Origin: Streptomyces sp. CB02009 | Lineage (GTDB): Bacteria > Actinomycetota > Actinomycetes > Streptomycetales > Streptomycetaceae | Reading direction: 5' to 3' | Assembly: GCF_001905825.1 (NCBI RefSeq) | Contig: NZ_LIVV01000001.1 | Coordinates: 1,192,379-1,256,378 of the forward strand | Length of the DNA: 64,000 bases | Part shown: piece by piece, positions 8,537 through 16,815 of the stretch | Layout of the letters: every line of letters starts with the position of its first letter | Position numbering within the stretch: the stretch's first letter is position 1 | The notes under the pieces: generated by a model | Told to the model about the DNA's origin: nothing | Seen by the model: the letters and a program-made list of their open reading frames with translations, nothing else | Database searches by the model: none | Program-made: the position numbers and the translations under genes

Positions 8537-9535
8537 TCAGCAGCCTCGGTCGTAGATCGCCCGCAGCCACGGTTCCCTGACTGCGGGCGTCCGCGCGAGC
8601 GTGTACCGGAACGCCTTCCTGGACGGCTGGAACGGATACCACGAGTGCGGCGGTAGCGGATCGTCCCGCTCCACGCCTGCCGGCAGCCCGCCGACCACCG
8701 GCAGCCGGGTCCGGTGTGGCGGGAAGGCGAGCTCGGCCCAGAGCGTGGCATCCATAGGTACCGGCACCGCCCCGGCACGCGGCCGCCACATGTCTCCGGT
8801 CTGCGGATGGACCGGCACCAGCACCAGATCAGTGGCCGGCTCGCCGAACCCCGGCCCCGCCAGGTCCAGCCGGTTCGCACCTTCCCCGGCGGGCAGCAGC
8901 GCGCCGAGTGCCCGGCCGAGGAGCTCCGCGACCGGCCCGGGCACCACCTCGACCGGCGCGCCCCCGGCGGCCACCACCACTTGGGCGAGAGCCACGCCCG
9001 CCGGGATGTCCCGGTACTCGCTCAGCCGATGCCACAGCGCGCCGGTCGCCAGCAGCTCCGTCCAGTCCATGACCGGCTGTTCCGGCGGGCCGGGCAACTG
9101 CACTACCGCCTGCGGGACGAGCCGGACGACCTGCCAGCATCCGCAGTCGTCCATCCTCGTTCCGACCGGCAGATCGCAGCCCAGGCAGGCAAGGTTCGGC
9201 CCGTCCCTCCCCATGCAGTAGCCCCCGGCCCGCTCGAGGATCAGCCTGGTGCCGCGTATGTCGCCGGGCGCGAGGAGGATGGTGTCCGACGGTCCGTTGG
9301 ACAGCGCGCCGAACGGCACGAAGCGCCCCCGCTTCGCCGCCTCGCGTGCCCCGACCTCGTCCCACTGCCGCCACGGCGGACCGTACGGTGCGGGATCGAC
9401 AGCGTAGGACCCGGCCTCCAGCAGTGGCGGGTGCAGCTTCTCCCAGTGGGTATCGGCCAGATGGATCGGCAATGCCACTTCCGACACCGCCGCCGTCAGG
9501 GTCGCACCGCAGCCCGCACACCCGAACACCGTCAA
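8537..9535 (-). CDS. Hypothetical protein with cysteine-pair motifs
   Basis: A 332-residue protein starting GCAGCGATL, with a CxxC pair at the N-terminus and further Cys-rich segments (YCMGRDGPNLACLGCDLP and DDCGCWQVVRL) around residues 105-140, so it probably binds zinc. The C-terminal half is Pro/Gly-rich without a known motif. The start is a TTG at 9535 with GAGGGGAC upstream; a GTG at 9529 is equally plausible. No family was recognised. It lies between two IS relics. Confidence 0.7.
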   Translation of the reverse strand: MTVFGCAGCGATLTAAVSEVALPIHLADTHWEKLHPPLLEAGSYAVDPAPYGPPWRQWDEVGAREAAKRGRFVPFGALSNGPSDTILLAPGDIRGTRLILERAGGYCMGRDGPNLACLGCDLPVGTRMDDCGCWQVVRLVPQAVVQLPGPPEQPVMDWTELLATGALWHRLSEYRDIPAGVALAQVVVAAGGAPVEVVPGPVAELLGRALGALLPAGEGANRLDLAGPGFGEPATDLVLVPVHPQTGDMWRPRAGAVPVPMDATLWAELAFPPHRTRLPVVGGLPAGVERDDPLPPHSWYPFQPSRKAFRYTLARTPAVREPWLRAIYDRGC

Positions 9536-9690
9536 GCCGTCCCCTCCCGCCGTCGAAGCCCATGCATCCCACCAGGAGGCGGACCGGGGAGCAAGGGGTT
9601 TTCAGACGACCAGACATCGTTTCCTTTGGCTGAGCTTCGTGCCGTTGACCGGCTAGGTGGGTGTCAGTGCGGTGTGGGAGCCTCCGGGGC

Positions 9691-10046
9691 ATGAGTTACG
9701 ACTTGGCTGTCTGGGAGGGCGAGAGGCCGGCGGATGACAAGACTGCCGGTCGGGCCTTCAGCGACCTGTACGACCGCTACATGGACAGCGAGGTGGAAGA
9801 GCCCCCTCCGAACGGATCGCGGCTTACGTGGCCGCATTGCTTGAGCGGTGGTGTGACATCACCGAGGACGAGGAGGACACCTCGCCCTGGTCGACCGGTC
9901 CGTTGATCGGCGAGGCCAGTGGTCCGCTGATCTACTTCCCCATGCGGTGGAGCATGGCCGAGGAGGCATCGGCGTACGCGGCAGCCGTGGCGGAGTACAT
10001 GGGGCTGGTCTGTTTTGATGTGCAACAAGACCGGCTCAGGCCGTGA
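9691..10046 (+). pseudogene. Frameshifted small hypothetical gene
   Basis: The ATG frame reads MSYDLAVWEGERPADDKTAG up to about 9805, then turns into nonsense. From about 9808 the third frame gives SERIAAYVAALLERWCDITE through to VQQDRLRP and a stop at 10046. Joining the two frames gives a typical Streptomyces protein of about 119 residues, which requires one extra C in the ccccc run near 9801-9805. This is a homopolymer frameshift: either a true inactivation, programmed slippage or a sequencing error. A good GGGAG site precedes the start. Confidence 0.75.
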
Positions 10047-10092
10047 GCAGGGACGCCAACCGGCGGTAGTGCACTTGAATTCGTGATGCCGG

Positions 10093-10230
10093 TCATCCGT
10101 CCGTGATCAGGCCGGTGCCGACGTCGATGCCGAATTCGGCGGCGAACTGGGCATAGGTGTGTCCCATCCGCAGATGGGAGTAAGTGAGCAGGGCCGCCTG
10201 GCGGCTCGCTCGATCCCGTTGAGAGGTCAT
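10093..10230 (-). mobile_element. IS5-type transposase relic, N-terminal helix-turn-helix fragment
   Basis: A 45-codon minus frame contains RQAALLTYSHLRMGHTYAQF and AAEFGIDVGT, the helix-turn-helix region of IS5-family transposases that normally reads ALLTLAHLRNGHTYAQLAAG. It stops abruptly with GLITDG. A 39-bp stretch at its 3' end (about 10074-10112) is roughly 80 percent identical to sequence at 8407-8452 beside the central fragment. Confidence 0.65.
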
Positions 10231-10297
10231 CTCATGTGGCCGCTGACGGTGGAGAATTTCGCTGGTAGGAACGCTTCGATCGCAGTTGAATGCCTCG

Positions 10298-10654
10298 ATG
10301 AGCGACTACTGGACACCTACCCACTTCGCAGTCGAGCACGAGGATACGGAAACCCTGGCACGCCTGCTCGCCAATGGCGCCGACCCTGATGAGTTCTTCA
10401 GCAATATGACACTGCTGACGCACGCGATCGACACCGAGGGGGATGGCGCCCTGCAGAGCGGTCAGCCGTTGACGGTGCACACCACTGCCGTGCTGCTGGC
10501 GTTCGGCGCGGATCCTGAACTGGTTGATCCAGGTGGTCACACTCCCTTGGAACGTGCCACTTCCTACGATCATGACCTGGCTGTAGAGCTGTTGCGCACC
10601 CACATCAGCAAGCGAGCCGGCGGTAGCAGACGAGGACGCCGGCGATGGTGGTGA
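10298..10654 (+). CDS. Ankyrin-repeat protein
   Basis: A 118-residue protein containing two to three ankyrin repeats: WTPTHFAVEHEDTETLARLL, ANGADPDEFF, then TAVLLAFGADPELVDPGGHT and PLERATSYDHDLAVELL. Ankyrin repeats mediate protein-protein contacts; small solitary ones in Streptomyces are of unknown role. The ATG at 10298 fits the usual N-terminus; a TTG at 10286 is also in frame. The last residues (GGSRRGRRRWW) are encoded by antisense transposase-relic DNA, so the native C-terminus has been replaced. Confidence 0.75.
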   Translation: MSDYWTPTHFAVEHEDTETLARLLANGADPDEFFSNMTLLTHAIDTEGDGALQSGQPLTVHTTAVLLAFGADPELVDPGGHTPLERATSYDHDLAVELLRTHISKRAGGSRRGRRRWW

Positions 10655-10720
10655 AGGGGAGGAAGTGGTCGGCCCTGCGTTCGTAGCGTCGGCGGAGCCG
10701 GCGGTGTCCGGCGAGCCGGG
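10605..10720 (-). mobile_element. IS5-type transposase relic, C-terminal fragment
   Basis: The minus strand reads RRYERRADHFLPFTTIAGVL then VCYRRLAC and a stop at 10605. This is the conserved C-terminal end of IS5-family transposases (usual form RRYERRADHFLAFTSIA...CYRRL). Nothing recognisable as transposase precedes it, so only the tail survives. It overlaps the 3' end of the ankyrin gene on the opposite strand. Confidence 0.8.
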
Positions 10721-10795
10721 CCTGGCGGCCTGCGGCCCCGACGGACCGAACGACCAGGACAGCACGTTCAGTTCGTGGTGCGCTGCGGCGGCGTC

Positions 10796-11215
10796 TCACC
10801 GCGGAGCCAAGTTGTGCCATGCGTGTCCGCAAGTTCCCTTGCAGTACGTCTCCCTGCGACGGGTGTCGGCGACGGAGAAGACCGAGACCATGACACGGAA
10901 TGCCTTGACGTGTTCGTCGGCCGGGAGGTCTGCGAACCCGTAGCGAGGCGGGTCCATGCACATCATCACCGAAGGGTTGGCCCTGGGCTTCACGCCCGAC
11001 CGGGCAACTCCCTCCCGCCCGTCTGCCGCTGTGATGTGGGCCTGCATGGCGTAGCCGGTGACTTCCTGCAGTACAGCCTGACGTCCTTCCGGGGAAAGGG
11101 CGGAGAACCAGGATGTCCCCTCGTCCAAGGTGCGAAGCCCTTGGACGACCTCATTGACGACTCGCTCGGCTTCACGCCGAAGCGCTCGCTCATCCTCACT
11201 GCTGGTTCCCCACAT
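10796..11215 (-). CDS. DUF5958-family protein
   Basis: The protein has 139 residues from the ATG at 11215. It shows the DUF5958 pattern: ERVVNEVVQGLRTLDEGTSW, then FSALSPEGRQAVLQEVTGYA, then a long gap to LPADEHVKAFRVMVSVFSVA and the Cys/His tail YCKGTCGHAWHNL. The function is unknown; the family is small and largely restricted to actinobacteria. The frame extends to 11338, but the extra N-terminus is unlike the family and the start is not certain. The stop falls shortly after the transposase relic. Confidence 0.75.
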   Translation of the reverse strand: MWGTSSEDERALRREAERVVNEVVQGLRTLDEGTSWFSALSPEGRQAVLQEVTGYAMQAHITAADGREGVARSGVKPRANPSVMMCMDPPRYGFADLPADEHVKAFRVMVSVFSVADTRRRETYCKGTCGHAWHNLAPR

Positions 11216-11467
11216 CTGTCGATCATTCCACAACGCCTCGGTCGAGAAAGGGTCTGACGGACGGTGTGACTCCTTCACTGACGCATATCGTGATCCACAA
11301 GAAACGGCCTTAGGTCCGCGAGTAGTGAGGCAGTGCATGGACAGTGGACCTTGGACTGTGAGTGATCACGCTGCACGGGGCGTGGAGATCCCGGACAAGG
11401 TCGACCAGGCATGCTCGCGGTCCGAGTCGAGGCGACTGCGCTGATCGCAGCAATCGACGAATGGCTA

Positions 11468-11974
11468 TCACCCTGACTCACGCGTCATCACGTACATGTT
11501 CCCGATGTCCGGATCGCCGTACATGAAGAACATCACCAGCCCATCGCGCTGATCGCGGTCGACGTTGAAGAACCACGAGTATGTAGACGGGGGTTCCGCA
11601 GCCGAGGGGGCAGCCACAGGTGCAGGAGAGCGCTTCTCGACTCGTGTCCGGGTCGTCAGCGAGAGTCGGACGACCTGTCCGCCGTCGTCGTCGGTCAGTT
11701 GCCAGGTCCCCGTCCCAGAGAGACGCCAGCCGTCCTCGAAGTCGAAGTCCTGCCCGTCAAGGTTCTCAAGAAGGGCCGTTCCATCTCTGAGAAGTGCCAC
11801 GTGGGTCCCCTCGGGGTTCTCCCAGACCCCGGCGACTTCGGCCGTCATGGCGTCGTGGAGCCCTGTTCCCTCGTCGTACTGATAGGGGCCGGCGCACCCC
11901 GTCAGAGCAGCCAGAATCACTATCAAGACACCGAGGGACGTCCCCCGCGCGTGCAGCCGGCCTCTGCCCGCCAC
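11468..11974 (-). CDS. Putative lipoprotein
   Basis: A 168-residue protein with a type II signal peptide: a positively charged start, hydrophobic core LGVLIVILAA and lipobox LTGC near residue 26. The mature part contains EVAGVWENPEGTHVALLRDG and WRLSGTGTWQLTDDDGGQVV, a beta-strand-rich pattern seen in small lipocalin-like Streptomyces lipoproteins. It is probably anchored on the outer face of the cytoplasmic membrane. No specific function can be given. Confidence 0.75.
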   Translation of the reverse strand: MAGRGRLHARGTSLGVLIVILAALTGCAGPYQYDEGTGLHDAMTAEVAGVWENPEGTHVALLRDGTALLENLDGQDFDFEDGWRLSGTGTWQLTDDDGGQVVRLSLTTRTRVEKRSPAPVAAPSAAEPPSTYSWFFNVDRDQRDGLVMFFMYGDPDIGNMYVMTRESG

Positions 11975-12181
11975 CAGTACCTCCCGCCCTCAGCGCGTAC
12001 CGGCCGATCGAGTGGGAACGGCCGTGGAGGCGTACCTTGCCAGACTGGTTGAACGTGTTCAACTCGGTGGATCCAGGGGGCGTCATCTCTGTAACCATGC
12101 TCATCCGGGCTCCGGCGCAGGGGCGTCGGGCCGCTTGAATGGGAGAGGCACGTCCTCCGTCCAGCGTGGCAGCATGCGGCA

Positions 12182-12667
12182 ATGGTCTTTCGACACCCCG
12201 ACGGCGACTACGCAATCACCGCGATGTACTCCGTGCCCGATGACGCCTGGTATCTGGAACTGAATCTCGTGGCCGGGGAACGGACTCTTATGACCGCAAT
12301 CGTCCCAGACGAGGAACCGGCACGGGAACCGACGGTGTGCTTCTACCCGAACGCAGCACGCACTGAAGTCCCGTACGAGGCCATGCGGTGGTTCATGCAC
12401 CAGGTCGACGAAGAGATCCGTAGCTCTCGTGCCTGGATGCAGCTGAGACCGGAGCTCGTCGAGATCATCTACCAACTCCGTCAGGAGCACATGGGCGCCA
12501 TCGACGATGACGACTTTCCCCAGGTTCTGGCGGACGTGCGCACCACCGTCCCCGAGGAAGACCTCCCCGCCGTTCTAGAGGCCGCCTTCGGGCGGAATCC
12601 TGACGGCACCACCATGAACCACCCGCCAACGCCCCAGCCTGTAGACGGTCAAGGAGGCATGCCCTAG
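12182..12667 (+). CDS. Hypothetical protein
   Basis: A 161-residue soluble protein, not recognised. It contains DGDYAITAMYSVPDDAWYLE and MRWFMHQVDEEIRSSRAWMQ, then an acidic C-terminal helix. Its TAG stop overlaps the CTA of the opposite gene's stop by four bases (ctag at 12664-12667), so the two genes converge tail to tail with no spacer. Confidence 0.65.
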   Translation: MVFRHPDGDYAITAMYSVPDDAWYLELNLVAGERTLMTAIVPDEEPAREPTVCFYPNAARTEVPYEAMRWFMHQVDEEIRSSRAWMQLRPELVEIIYQLRQEHMGAIDDDDFPQVLADVRTTVPEEDLPAVLEAAFGRNPDGTTMNHPPTPQPVDGQGGMP

Positions 12668-13329
12668 TCGGCGCGAAGAGCCCTCTCGTCGAGGCCGGCG
12701 TAGACATGGGCTGCGAGACATCCCGGCGCGTCCATGCCGACGGCCTCGCCTCGGTACACGGCGATGAGTGAGTCCTTGCCCCGCCACCAGGAGTCGGTCA
12801 AGCCCTGCACTTCCGGTACCGGCTCGTACCCGTCGAGGTCCAGCGAGTCGACGGCCTTGCCGGTGATCCTCGTGATGGTCTTGGCCCAGCGCCTCGCGTG
12901 GTTGGCCAGTGCCAGCGATTCCACCCAGCCTTCGGTACTGGCATGCAGGGGTGTCCAGTGGTAGCCGCTGATACCGAACTCGCCCTCGGGGCCGATCATG
13001 AATCCGTAGGCCATGGAGTATCGGCCGTCCCCGGCCGGGATCCACCAGCCCTCCGAGGCCGAGCCCTCGGGAACGTCCGCGCCCAGGATGCGCGGGCCGC
13101 TCTCGTAGAACGGTGCCGGCGGCAGCGCGAGGCCGCCCCAGCGGTCCTCGAAGGCCACTGCGCGATCGATCTCCGCGGCCGGGACCCCGTGCTCGATCCA
13201 GGCCTCGCGGTGACACTCGATATCATGCGGGGCGACACGGATGCCCTCGCATGCGACGAACCTCTCGGCCCTGCGGGTCAAACCCGCCGGTGCGACCGGG
13301 ATGGGTGATACGGGAGTGGCGGCCATCAT
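12664..13329 (-). CDS. Hypothetical protein
   Basis: A 221-residue soluble protein. Notable stretches are FEDRWGGLALPPAPFYESGP and WVESLALANHARRWAKTITR; the first resembles the opening of SUKH-like sequences (RWGGLxLP) but the match is too weak to name. No signal peptide or membrane segment is present. It converges with the preceding gene and overlaps its stop codon. Confidence 0.65.
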   Translation of the reverse strand: MMAATPVSPIPVAPAGLTRRAERFVACEGIRVAPHDIECHREAWIEHGVPAAEIDRAVAFEDRWGGLALPPAPFYESGPRILGADVPEGSASEGWWIPAGDGRYSMAYGFMIGPEGEFGISGYHWTPLHASTEGWVESLALANHARRWAKTITRITGKAVDSLDLDGYEPVPEVQGLTDSWWRGKDSLIAVYRGEAVGMDAPGCLAAHVYAGLDERALRAD

Positions 13330-13484
13330 GGCCTCGGAGTCTACTGGCGAGGTCTGGTGACGCCTTGGGTAGTATCCGCGCTCCTCGAACCGCTCTCCCC
13401 GAGACCACGTTCCCAGACCCTGGGTGGCCGTCTCTGTCCTGAGCGCCGTCGCCGCGGGCGGGCCGCCTGTGGTGGGATGGCTTC

Positions 13485-14495
13485 ATGATCGCCACGGTGC
13501 TCTGGGAGCGCGAACTCCACCAGAGGGGCGGTGCATCCGCCTTCGCTGTGGGGCCGGACTGCGTCGTCCTGCACGAGCGGCGCACCCGGTTGGTGTGCCT
13601 GGAGCGCGTCGACGGCGCTGTGCGCTGGGACGTCCCGCTCGGTACCTGGCCGCGCGGGATCGTCCTCGCGGGGGACCGCGTGCTGGTCCTGCCACAAACG
13701 CCGTACGTGTTGTCCTGCTTCGACGTGCGGACGGGCGCGTCACTGTGGAGCGTCCCGACACCGAGGTGGACGGGCAACCTCGCGGTCCACTCGAACACCG
13801 TGGTGACAGGCGGTTGGCGCGGCTACACCCCGATGTCTGGCCTGGACCTCGCCGACGGGAGCGTCCGGTGGACGACACCGTCGGCCGTGACCTCCGTACA
13901 AACCCTCGCATGGGCCGGTGGGGTGCTGACCGGGAGCGGCCGCGAGGCCGTTCTCCTCGATCCGGCCGACGGGAGCGACCTGGCTCGGTGGCGGCTGCCG
14001 GACCCGCTCGCGGGGCCCGACGCGAAGGCGTTCGTCCCGGTGGACGCGGAGCGGGTGGTGGCGATCTGCGAGGGCTCGTCCCTGGTGACGCTCGGGCTCG
14101 ACGCCGACGAGCCCACACCGCTCGGGTCCTACGATCCGTTCAGGGCAGTGGGTCGCATCCGCGGCTCGGTCTGGATGCTGCGGTCCGGCAATGGGCTCCT
14201 CGCCGTGGATCCCGCAGACGGGACGTCGACATGGTCGGTCGAGGAGGACCGGCGGATCGTGGCCGACCCCCTTCCGTGCGGCGACGGTGTCCTGGTGGGG
14301 GATGCCAACGGCGGCATCCGGCTGTTGGGGCTCGACGGCCGGACCGTGGAAGGGTGCTCCCTGCCCGGCCGACGGCTGGACGCGCTGGCCGCCGCCGACG
14401 ACGGCGGGCTGTTCTTTGCGGCGAAGGGGACATTCGGCGCCTTCAGCGTTGGGCCGGAGGCCCGGCTGTCGACCACGTCCGCAGCGGGCGCCTGA
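13485..14495 (+). CDS. PQQ-like beta-propeller protein
   Basis: A 336-residue protein built from repeating blades of the PQQ-binding-like type. Each has a pattern such as LVCLERVDGAVRWDVPLG, LSCFDVRTGASLWSVPTP, MSGLDLADGSVRWTTPSA or LLAVDPADGTSTWSVEED, i.e. D-x-x-(D/T)-G-x-x-x-W. About seven blades are visible. No signal peptide is seen, so it is probably cytosolic, acting as a binding scaffold rather than a quinoprotein enzyme. The ATG at 13485 follows a GGTGGGATG-containing leader. No clear operon partner. Confidence 0.8.
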   Translation: MIATVLWERELHQRGGASAFAVGPDCVVLHERRTRLVCLERVDGAVRWDVPLGTWPRGIVLAGDRVLVLPQTPYVLSCFDVRTGASLWSVPTPRWTGNLAVHSNTVVTGGWRGYTPMSGLDLADGSVRWTTPSAVTSVQTLAWAGGVLTGSGREAVLLDPADGSDLARWRLPDPLAGPDAKAFVPVDAERVVAICEGSSLVTLGLDADEPTPLGSYDPFRAVGRIRGSVWMLRSGNGLLAVDPADGTSTWSVEEDRRIVADPLPCGDGVLVGDANGGIRLLGLDGRTVEGCSLPGRRLDALAAADDGGLFFAAKGTFGAFSVGPEARLSTTSAAGA

Positions 14496-14582
14496 GCCCC
14501 CTCCGGCCGTGACCCCACTCCGTACGATCCGAGATCCGAGATCCGAGACCCTGGGCACGGTTTGTGCCCGGTGTGGCGGAGG

Positions 14583-15152
14583 TCAGATGGTGCGGCCGCT
14601 GGTCGCGACGGCGCGAGTGAAGGCGGGGGCGGTGGGGTCCACCGGGGTGGGGGAGGCGAAGCCCTCGTACTCGCGGTACATCTCGGCGTAGCGTTCCACG
14701 ACGTCGAGGAGGTACGTGCCGGTGTCGTCCGGCAGGCTGAAGTCCTGGCCCGTCGCACGGGCCAGGTCCCAGCCGTGCAGGGCGAGTTCGGCGAGGAGCA
14801 TGGCGGCGATCTCGCCGGCGGGCACGGTGTTCCCGCCACCGAGGTCGATGTCACCGTCCCATGCCTCGGGCTTCGCCCAGGCGGCGAGGGCCCGGTCGAG
14901 CTGGGCTGCGTACTGCTCGGGCCAGTCGGCGTCCGCTGTGAAGTCGCGTGCGACCAGGTCGTCGGGGAGCTGCGTACGCAGGGCGCGGTGTTCGAGGCCG
15001 TGGGCGGTGTAGAGGACCAGGTGGTTGGCCAGCTCGCGGACGGTCCAGTCGGTGCAGCCGGAGGGGTCGGCGAGCTGCTCGGGGGTGACGCCGCGGGTGA
15101 CCCGGGCGGCTTCGGCGGCGCTGCTGGTGAGGTGTGCGTGGATCTCGTTCAT
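14583..15152 (-). CDS. TIGR03086-type metal-binding protein (mycothiol-dependent fold)
   Basis: The protein has 189 residues from the ATG at 15152. DinB/MDMPI-like four-helix protein: CTDWTVRELANHLVLYTAHG near residue 37-56 gives the first metal histidine, and LAELALHGWDLARATGQ near 135 supplies the HxWD motif. These match the TIGR03086 family, predicted to use mycothiol and a divalent metal; the substrate is unknown. The frame is open to 15338, but that extension is repeat DNA (15226-15285), so the internal ATG is preferred. Confidence 0.8.
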   Translation of the reverse strand: MNEIHAHLTSSAAEAARVTRGVTPEQLADPSGCTDWTVRELANHLVLYTAHGLEHRALRTQLPDDLVARDFTADADWPEQYAAQLDRALAAWAKPEAWDGDIDLGGGNTVPAGEIAAMLLAELALHGWDLARATGQDFSLPDDTGTYLLDVVERYAEMYREYEGFASPTPVDPTAPAFTRAVATSGRTI

Positions 15153-15225
15153 GACGTCCACGCTAGGGACCCCGTCCGCGTCGGTCTTGAACTTTCCCGA
15201 CACGTTCTTGGAGGGGGTCTGCCAA

Positions 15226-15285
15226 TTGCGCCGCTGCCGCTTGCGCCGCCGTCGGTCGCACCGCTGTCGGTTGTGCCGCTCGCCT
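15226..15285. repeat. Four degenerate 15-bp repeats
   Basis: Successive units are ttgcgccgctgccgc, ttgcgccgccgtcgg, tcgcaccgctgtcgg and ttgtgccgctcgcct. They sit upstream of the minus-strand TIGR03086 gene, in a 279-bp gap that otherwise holds nothing identifiable. Confidence 0.65.
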
Positions 15286-15431
15286 GCGTACGGGATGGGC
15301 GTGGTCGTCGGGGTTGCGTGGCCGGGCCGGGGGCTCACCCCGGCGTCCCCCGGACCAGCCGACCCGCGACGTGAGGCCGGCTGCCCGCTTGCTGATCGGC
15401 GCGCGGGCAGGCGCCCGGGTCAGGGGGCGTG

Positions 15432-16691
15432 TCAGGCGGGTGCCTGGGTGCTGCCAGGTGTGGTCGGGTCCTGTTCGCGCACGGCCCAGGGGGAGCCGTA
15501 CGCGGTGAGGAGGTCGAGGAAGGGGCGCGGCGGGAGGGCTTCCGGGCCCAGGACACCCGGCCCCGACCAGGCGCCGGTGGCGAGGAGTTCGAGGGCCACC
15601 ACCGGGTTGACGGCGGTCTGCCAGACGACGGCCTGGGAGCCGTACTCGCGCATCGACCACTGGTTGTCGACCACGTGGTACAAGTACACCTCGCGCGGCG
15701 CGCCGTCCTTCGTGCCCTTGACCCAGGTCCCGGCGCAGGTCTTTCCGGTCATCCGGTCCCCGAGTGCCGCAGGGTCGGGCAGGCAGGCGGCGACCACGTC
15801 GCGGGGCGAGACACGGACCGGGTTTCCGTCCTCGCCGCGGACGGCGACGGGCGTGGTCGAGTCGAGGCCCAGGGCGTGCAGCGTCTTGAGCTTGTCGATG
15901 AAGTCCTCGCCGAGGCCGTACTTGAAGGTGACCCGGCGCGCGCCGACCCAGCGCGGGATCAGGAGGACCTCCTCGTGCTCGACGTTGACGCACTCGACCG
16001 GGCCGATGCCCTCGGGGAAGTCGAAGACCTCAGGCTCGCTGAACGGGGCGGTGGTGAACCAGCCGCGCTCGCGCTCGTACACCACGGGAGGGTTCAGGCA
16101 CTCCTCGATCGTCGTCCAGATGTTGAAGGACGGTGCGAAGTCGTAGCCCTCGACGGAGAGGTCGGCGCCGTCGCGGATGCCGATCTCCTCGATCTCGTCG
16201 AAGAGCTCGTCGGCAGCGTAGCGGGCGAAGACGTCCGAGAGACCGGGCTCGACACCCATGCCGACGAGTGCGATGCGGCCCGACTTCTCCCACTCGGCGG
16301 CCCGTGCGAACTGCTCGTCGCCGAGCTTCACCCCGCAGACGCTGTGCGGTTCGTCGGGGTGCGGGTGCGAGAGGGACATGGCCATGTCGAGGTAGTGGCT
16401 GCCCGCCGCCAGCGCGGCGTTGAACAGGGGCATCACGAAACGCGGATCGGTGGCGTTCATGAGGACGTCGCATCCGCGCTCGGTGAGCAGCCGGGTGACC
16501 GCCGCCTCGTCGGAGGCGTCGACGCGGCAGGCGCTGAACCGGGTCTCCTCGCTGCCCAGGGCCGCGACCGCGGCCTCGGCCCTTGCGAGGTCGTAGTCGG
16601 CGACGACGAACTGGTCGAAGAAGCCGCGGCGGGCGGCGATCTTGGTGATCGCGCTCCCGACACCGCCGGCGCCCACAAGCAGAACACGCAT
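15432..16691 (-). CDS. Saccharopine dehydrogenase family protein
   Basis: A 419-residue NAD(P)-dependent oxidoreductase. The N-terminal Rossmann motif MRVLLVGAGGVGSAITKIAA (GxGGVG) is followed by VVADYDLARAEAA with the acidic residue typical of NAD binding, then CDVLMNATDPRFVMPLF. The C-terminal domain matches the saccharopine dehydrogenase/lysine ketoglutarate reductase-like fold. Related actinobacterial proteins act in amino-acid or polyamine metabolism; the substrate is not clear here. AAGGAC precedes the ATG. It is divergent from a TetR regulator, which probably controls it. Confidence 0.85.
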   Translation of the reverse strand: MRVLLVGAGGVGSAITKIAARRGFFDQFVVADYDLARAEAAVAALGSEETRFSACRVDASDEAAVTRLLTERGCDVLMNATDPRFVMPLFNAALAAGSHYLDMAMSLSHPHPDEPHSVCGVKLGDEQFARAAEWEKSGRIALVGMGVEPGLSDVFARYAADELFDEIEEIGIRDGADLSVEGYDFAPSFNIWTTIEECLNPPVVYERERGWFTTAPFSEPEVFDFPEGIGPVECVNVEHEEVLLIPRWVGARRVTFKYGLGEDFIDKLKTLHALGLDSTTPVAVRGEDGNPVRVSPRDVVAACLPDPAALGDRMTGKTCAGTWVKGTKDGAPREVYLYHVVDNQWSMREYGSQAVVWQTAVNPVVALELLATGAWSGPGVLGPEALPPRPFLDLLTAYGSPWAVREQDPTTPGSTQAPA

Positions 16692-16815
16692 GGCACAGTC
16701 CTTTCTCGGTGAGGCGGGTGCCTCTGGGGGCTGATGGAACCCGGTGCTCCGAGTTAAGGTCAATGATGTTGGCATAAGGCGGCAGACCCGGACGGCGACA
16801 CGGAAGAGCGTGGCG

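Noticed and set aside
11339..11467. Possible small ORF between the DUF5958 and lipoprotein genes
   Set aside because: Short frames in both directions without a ribosome-binding site or recognisable motif; probably spacer.
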